64,000 nt of DNA from Podaxis mareebaensis (Eukaryota > Basidiomycota > Agaricomycetes > Agaricales > Agaricaceae): NCBI GenBank assembly GCA_018524725.1, contig JAEUWP010000511.1:61269-125268 (forward strand), given 5' to 3'. The notes beneath the pieces were generated by a model that made no database searches, was not told where the DNA came from, and saw only the letters and a program-made list of their open reading frames with translations. Position 1 is the stretch's first letter. Every line of letters begins with the position of its first letter. Shown one piece after another: positions 62,250 to 64,000 of this stretch. A program made the translations under genes and the position numbers.

Positions 62250-62356
62250 GAGTGTATGTGCAACCTTGTTTTCAGCGAGATTATGGGTGTGGAGCAATTC
62301 AGTTTCAATTCAGTTCTCACTGAAAACTCACTGAAAACGGGGTTGCACATACACCC
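62250..62356. mobile_element. 107-bp Stowaway-like MITE
   Basis: Terminal inverted repeats of 30 nt pair at 26 positions by eye: the left end begins GAGTGTATGTGCAACC at 62250, and the right end, read on the other strand from 62356, begins GGGTGTATGTGCAACC. Both ends are flanked by TA (62248-62249 and 62357-62358), the target duplication of Tc1/mariner elements. There is no coding capacity; it is a non-autonomous element that could fold into a hairpin. Confidence 0.75.
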
Positions 62357-63079
62357 TAATAACAGTGAATATTCCCAGGCAATCAGAAAAGCGCACGCGC
62401 GAGACATGTTTTATGAATGATCAATTCTCGAAACATGAGCCCCCAATGGACTCAAAATCACCCTCGTTTCTCAACCGGTATCTTCTGGAACAAAATGGTA
62501 TCCTGACCTTCCTAATCAAAGCTGTTGGTGCCGAAGCGTGATCGGGTAAAACCGTGACTTTCCTTTTCCTTCTGCAGGTGGAGTCTGGCCAGCCTAGGGT
62601 GCCGTTTTTGTGCCATTCGGGTGTGGCATGGTTGCCGACAGTTGGGGTTATGAGGGGCCATATTGGTGCTAGTAATACGATATTAACATCATTTAGTCTT
62701 TTCCTACCGTCTGTTCCTCTCCCCCGCCCCCATCGCCGCTGCTGGTACTGTGGAGCACACTAGAGGCTGGCCACTTGCAACAGCCTTCGTCATAATTCCA
62801 CTTTCAACACTTATCTTCCGTTCTCCTCGCTAATCAGGTACCTGGTACTCAGAACCTCCCGTTCTTCCCGCATCCCTCCTCTGGGCTCTTTTGCGACACA
62901 TTCGGTTCATAAGGGTGGTCATTCTATAACAAAAACTTTCTCCGCCCCCTCACTCCGATCGCTTTCATTAGACCTCGACTGCGTCCCTCCCCACATCCGG
63001 GTCACCTCCGATTGTCGATCATTAGGTGCCCTATCGACTATATACAGACGCATACATCCAGTGCAGCAGTCTCGGGAAG

Positions 63080-64000
63080 ATGCATCCCCCGCATTCATTT
63101 GCGCTTATCGTGACGCTACTCGGGGTTTCGTCTTTCTCTCCCGCATCACCCTCATCTTCATCTTTGGCATCGGCCACTTATGATATCACCGTCCTTGCAA
63201 GCACACACCGCGATTATCGTTTACCTTCCGACAGTGATTCCATTATATTTCCTAATGCCGACTTTAAGGCTGGGTGCAGCTTCGTAGTTCATGGTCGGAC
63301 ATATGATATCTGCCCCTTGGCTTCCGTCGATAAGGTCGCCAAGGGACGAGTTGACAAGGACAGGTTCGAGAGAAAGGGTAAGGCGAAGGCAAGGGAGGAA
63401 TGGAAGGAGAGGGCATATAGGGTGACGTTGGAAGGTACGAAGGGATCGGAGTCCGAGTCGGTGAGTTTTGAGTGATTGGGTTTCTGGAGCTGTCTCTTGC
63501 GATGTTCGCTTTGGCCCTGGAGTGTCAGATGAATGATCATCATCGTATTGGACGCTCGGCGAGCTCGTATGGGCCCGAATCAGGGGTAGTAGCGCCGTAG
63601 GGACGCTGTCCAGGGTGGATGACACTTTCCTTGTTCACCCAGTGCCTGTCGTATTTGTCTTGTTTGGGATACTTACCAAAAGCCCTTCTGCTTGTCGTTT
63701 AGTGCCCGGATGGGACTTGGGTGTGTCTGGCTGGTGGGTTTCTTGGATATATGCGTTGTCTGGATAAGAGTTGACGACAATCTTGGGGTGGCAGAACGTA
63801 ATGGCTCAGGGACGACGGCGACGTCGATTGCGCGGAGTTTGGAAGACGGATCGTCAGCGATCTATGCACAGAGCTTTGCTCGCGATGGACGAAAGTTCGA
63901 TCTTTGGCTAGCAAGTGGGAAGACAGGTGTACGGATGGTTATGGTGTGTAGTGACGAGGAAGGGTTGAAGTATGAGGACCATTTGGACGGGTTGCATGTG
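63080..64000 (+). CDS. Secretory-pathway protein resembling Atg27 / MRH domain (3' truncated)
   Basis: Exons 63080-63460, 63703-63733 and 63795 to the window end; the gene continues beyond it. A signal peptide (ALIVTLLGVSSF) and a Ser-rich linker precede GCSFVVHGRTYDICPL, which resembles the beginning of Atg27/mannose-6-phosphate-receptor-homology domains. CPDGTWVC at the exon 2 region and VMVCSDEEG later supply further paired Cys as in that fold. A basic, highly charged insert (KGKAKAREEWKERAYRV) separates them. Atg27 is a type I membrane protein of Golgi/autophagy vesicle cycling; the membrane span would lie outside the window. The similarity is moderate and another MRH protein is possible. 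The 31-nt exon 2 is placed by frame. Confidence 0.6.

Larger units (their letters stand above)
59778..63079. other. Gene-free region rich in repeats
   Basis: About 3.3 kb without a supported gene. It contains a two-copy diverged repeat (60306-60725 and 60726-61800) and a small inverted-repeat element (62250-62356). 62400-63079 holds the promoter and leader of the next gene. Confidence 0.6.

Overview
This window reads as nuclear DNA of a filamentous basidiomycete, most likely an Agaricomycete (mushroom-forming fungus). Genes carry many short introns, mostly 50-65 nt with GT...AG ends. The families are typical of that class: carbohydrate-esterase-16-like GDSL enzymes, a DUF6534-type 7-TM protein, a P450, F-box-like/leucine-rich proteins and a very large Ser-rich RING protein. 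I reconstructed exons by hand from splice signals, frame and family similarity. For almost every multi-exon model the exon lengths sum to a multiple of three, an internal check but not proof.

Layout. 1-2737: 3' part of the arginine-biosynthesis bifunctional kinase/reductase (ARG5,6 type). 3493-6051: calcineurin catalytic subunit. 6226-14053: giant low-complexity protein with a C-terminal RING-H2 finger. 14559-15613: UBC13-type ubiquitin-conjugating enzyme. 15699-18662: F-box-like protein with a coiled coil. All five lie on the + strand. 20120-21109 (-): secreted Ala/Val-rich helical protein. 22424-23918 (+): BEM46-type alpha/beta hydrolase. 24610-26067 (+): uncharacterised Ser/Pro-rich protein. 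26279-27094 (-): isoprenylcysteine methyltransferase.

27.4-42.0 kb is an accessory-looking region with four paralogous secreted GDSL/CE16 esterases (29346, 33340, 35969, 40879), all + strand with the same four-exon structure. The first two lie in diverged tandem duplication units, and a decayed LINE-type retroelement sits between them. A VHS-GAT trafficking adaptor (37638-39275, -) lies between copies 3 and 4, and an uncharacterised protein (42315-43061, -) follows.

45058-47866 (+): urea/polyamine permease DUR3, with a GATA-rich promoter. 48963-51098 (+): vacuolar-type Ca2+/H+ exchanger. 52317-54659 (+): cytochrome P450. 58059-59777 (+): DUF6534-like membrane protein. 60.3-62.4 kb is gene-free and holds a two-copy diverged repeat and a 107-bp Stowaway-like MITE. 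The window closes inside an Atg27/MRH-like secretory-pathway protein (63080-64000, + and truncated).

How the genes relate: most are housekeeping and independent. A ubiquitin-related run (RING protein, UBC13, F-box-like protein) is co-directional and tightly spaced. Calcineurin and a Ca2+/H+ exchanger both belong to calcium homeostasis but are 43 kb apart. I saw no convincing tRNA, rRNA or CRISPR array.
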